DNA from: Piezodorus guildinii
Lineage: Eukaryota > Arthropoda > Insecta > Hemiptera > Pentatomidae
Direction: 5' to 3'
Assembly (NCBI GenBank): GCA_023052935.1
Contig: CM041292.1
Span: 176,596,111-176,660,110, forward strand
Length of the DNA stretch: 64,000 nt
A program made the position numbers and the translations under genes. Below the pieces are notes generated by a model that had not been told where the DNA came from, ran no database searches, and saw nothing but the letters and a program-made list of their open reading frames with translations. Position 1 is the first letter of the stretch. Each line of letters opens with the position of its first letter. This document shows positions 62,497 through 64,000 of the stretch, one piece after another.

Positions 62497-63190
62497 TATT
62501 CGAAGTATTTACCTTCTTTTTCTACACATTTTTCCCAACTTGACACCAACTTTTTTATCCCCGAACTGAAAAACTCTGAGCTTTGAAGTGAAAAAAAATC
62601 TGAAAACGCAGTTTTCTCTTGATCATCATTTTCAAAAAGTTTTCTCCTTTGACGAAGTTGTCTAAATTCCTGAACAGGTGGTAATCTGTTGGAGACAAGT
62701 CGAGAGAATATGGTGGGTGCGGAAGACCTTCGTAGCCCAGTTCTTTCAATTTTTGTACGGTATGTTTTGAAACATGGGGTCTTGCTGCCGCTCAGTGAGA
62801 TCCTGAGGTATCCAGGTATCGAGCTTTTTAACTTTCCCAATACACTTTAAATGCCTGGAAACGGTAGATGCACTTGCATTTAGTTGTGCTGAGAGTCCTT
62901 TAACTGTTTGATAGCGGTTTCCTTCTACTGTATGTTTAAAGACATCGTTGTCTATTACGGACGGAGCTCTTCCTCGGGGCAAGTTTTCCAAGTCGGTATC
63001 ATCAGCTGAAAACTTAGCAAACCAACGGCGAATGGTCCGTTCATTAACACTCCCTTCCCCAAACGCTTTGCAAATATTTCTAGCGGCCTCAGCTGCTGAA
63101 TGGCCGAGTTTAAACTCGTACAAAAATATTACTCGAAAATCGCGAGTTTACATGTTCATATTTGGAGGTATACTAAAAAGAGGTTAATTA
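62497..63190 (-). mobile_element. Mariner transposon with central deletion
   Basis: The copy is read on the minus strand from about 63190 to 62497. About 450 bp of a normal mariner are missing in the centre, by comparison with the usual transposase length of about 345 residues. Terminal inverted repeats could not be identified with confidence at either side. Confidence 0.8.
62510..63145 (-). pseudogene. Mariner transposase, centre deleted
   Basis: The frame from 63123 has LGHSAAEAARNICKAFGEGS and NERTIRRWFAKFSADDTDLE (first HTH), the linker GRAPSVIDND, TVKGLSAQLNASASTVSRHL (second HTH) and the WIPQDL linker (family WVPHEL). It breaks into MFQNIPYKN, and the next frame resumes with LGYEGLPHPPYSLDLSPTDY (third catalytic Asp of the D,D34D triad). 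A further frame has IKKLVSSWEKCVEKEGKYFE, the C-terminus. The parts with the first two catalytic Asp residues are lost, and two frameshifts are present. The protein would have cut and joined transposon ends at TA; this copy cannot. Confidence 0.9.
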
Positions 63191-63369
63191 ATTGGGAAGC
63201 TAATGTTTATAATACAAAGGTAGAGGATTAGTAACTGTATGCTTTAAATATGCAAACATTCGGAATAAAACAACAGAGACCTGCTAAATCCTTTATGTAT
63301 TTCAGAAACTATAAAAACGGACATTTCATGTGAAACAACCCGATATATTTACTCGTTTTTCATTAATGC

Positions 63370-63478
63370 TGAGATTTTGACTCGCGGACCCTAAATGTGT
63401 ATTTCCGTTGAAATCTCTTATTCAAAAATTTTCAATACTTTTCCGTACTACATGTTTCATATATAGGTAACTGAACGC
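63370..63478 (+). mobile_element. Family H 3' end fragment
   Basis: GTGTATTTCCGTTGAAATCT, ATTTTCAATACTTTTCCGTA and CATATATAGGTAACTGAA are the last family blocks, in order. Confidence 0.65.
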
Positions 63479-64000
63479 AATAAACTTATATATATTTGTG
63501 AAACCGATAAGTTACTGCGTCACTCCTCGTCAATTAATTAACAGAAACCGAACACCGTTCCAGCTTTAAGGTTAATTACCTATAAATAACTCTCCTCAAA
63601 TTGGTTGATGATATTGCAATAGCTTCACTCATGATATCAAAACACTATTTGTCAGGTTGTTTATACGCTCCGGTAACAATTACATCTAGAGTTATACATC
63701 ATAATTAAGACGATACTGAAACCTATTTGGAACTACAGACTCGAACGCTGGTAAATTGAAATGCTGATTTTCAAAAGGTACTAAATCCACTTTAGAAAAT
63801 TTTACAGGAAACGCGAAAATTTGTCATTTATTTATTATTGGACTAATTTACTTTATTTACTCTATTTTTATTAAAATCTAACGTTGATTTTTACGTTTAT
63901 TATTGTAACTATTACTGAAATCGATTATCGATTGTGTCTTGCAACAACCTTGCAAAAACCTATCTGACTATTAATATTTATAAAAACATCATTATTATAT
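63479..64000. other. No recognised feature
   Basis: AT-rich sequence to the end of the window. Confidence 0.45.

Overview
The window is AT-rich eukaryotic DNA, most probably from an insect or another arthropod with a large, repeat-filled genome. I found no intact host gene, no bacterial-type operon and no ribosomal RNA gene. Nearly everything that can be recognised is a decayed transposable element: Jockey-, RTE-, CR1- and I-type LINE fragments, tRNA-derived SINEs, mariner and pogo/Tigger transposase remnants, and a dominant non-autonomous family with the architecture of Helentron/DINE-1-type rolling-circle elements. The species cannot be named from this sequence.

Layout. 1-1480 is a worn tandem repeat. 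2566-2810 is the 3' end of a mariner element. 3195-4885 is a Jockey LINE whose 3' region was split by a 583-bp foldback element with two hammerhead-ribozyme-like motifs and a 12-bp target duplication. 7600-8634 is an RTE-type LINE. 9550-18100 is dominated by copies of the rolling-circle-like family (called family H here), with a Jockey 3' end and a SINE among them. 18500-22035 holds two copies of a second Jockey family (Jockey-B). 22640-28530 holds more family H, a 5'-truncated LINE with a perfect 12-bp target duplication, a SINE and several microsatellites. 28670-36000 is sparse: SINEs, Jockey relics and one unexplained GC-richer island. 37465-39330 holds two I-type LINE fragments in opposite orientation, one of them split by a short SINE. 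40845-48782 is a pile of CR1, Jockey and I-type LINE ends with family H copies inside. 49130-52750 holds two foldback elements, a perfect short hairpin and a pogo/Tigger fragment. 53044-55485 has two RTE-type LINEs. 55728-60290 is a deep nest (family H, SINE, RTE LINE, RNase H LINE). 61006-63478 has a small MITE, an RTE copy and a deleted mariner.

How it fits together. There are no cooperating genes; the history is successive insertion. Family H is the oldest and most abundant layer (my rough sum is 11-12 kb, about one sixth of the window). Many of its copies are cut by later LINE, SINE or LINE-tail insertions, several with readable target-site duplications. A tRNA-derived SINE family (SINE-A) occurs at twelve places. 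The most unusual signal is a set of motifs that resemble minimal hammerhead ribozymes, two of them inside the arms of a foldback element. A second copy of that foldback has its apex about two bases from the predicted cleavage point.

All coordinates of diverged repeats are by eye and should be read as within about 10-20 bases, except where a target duplication fixes the edge.
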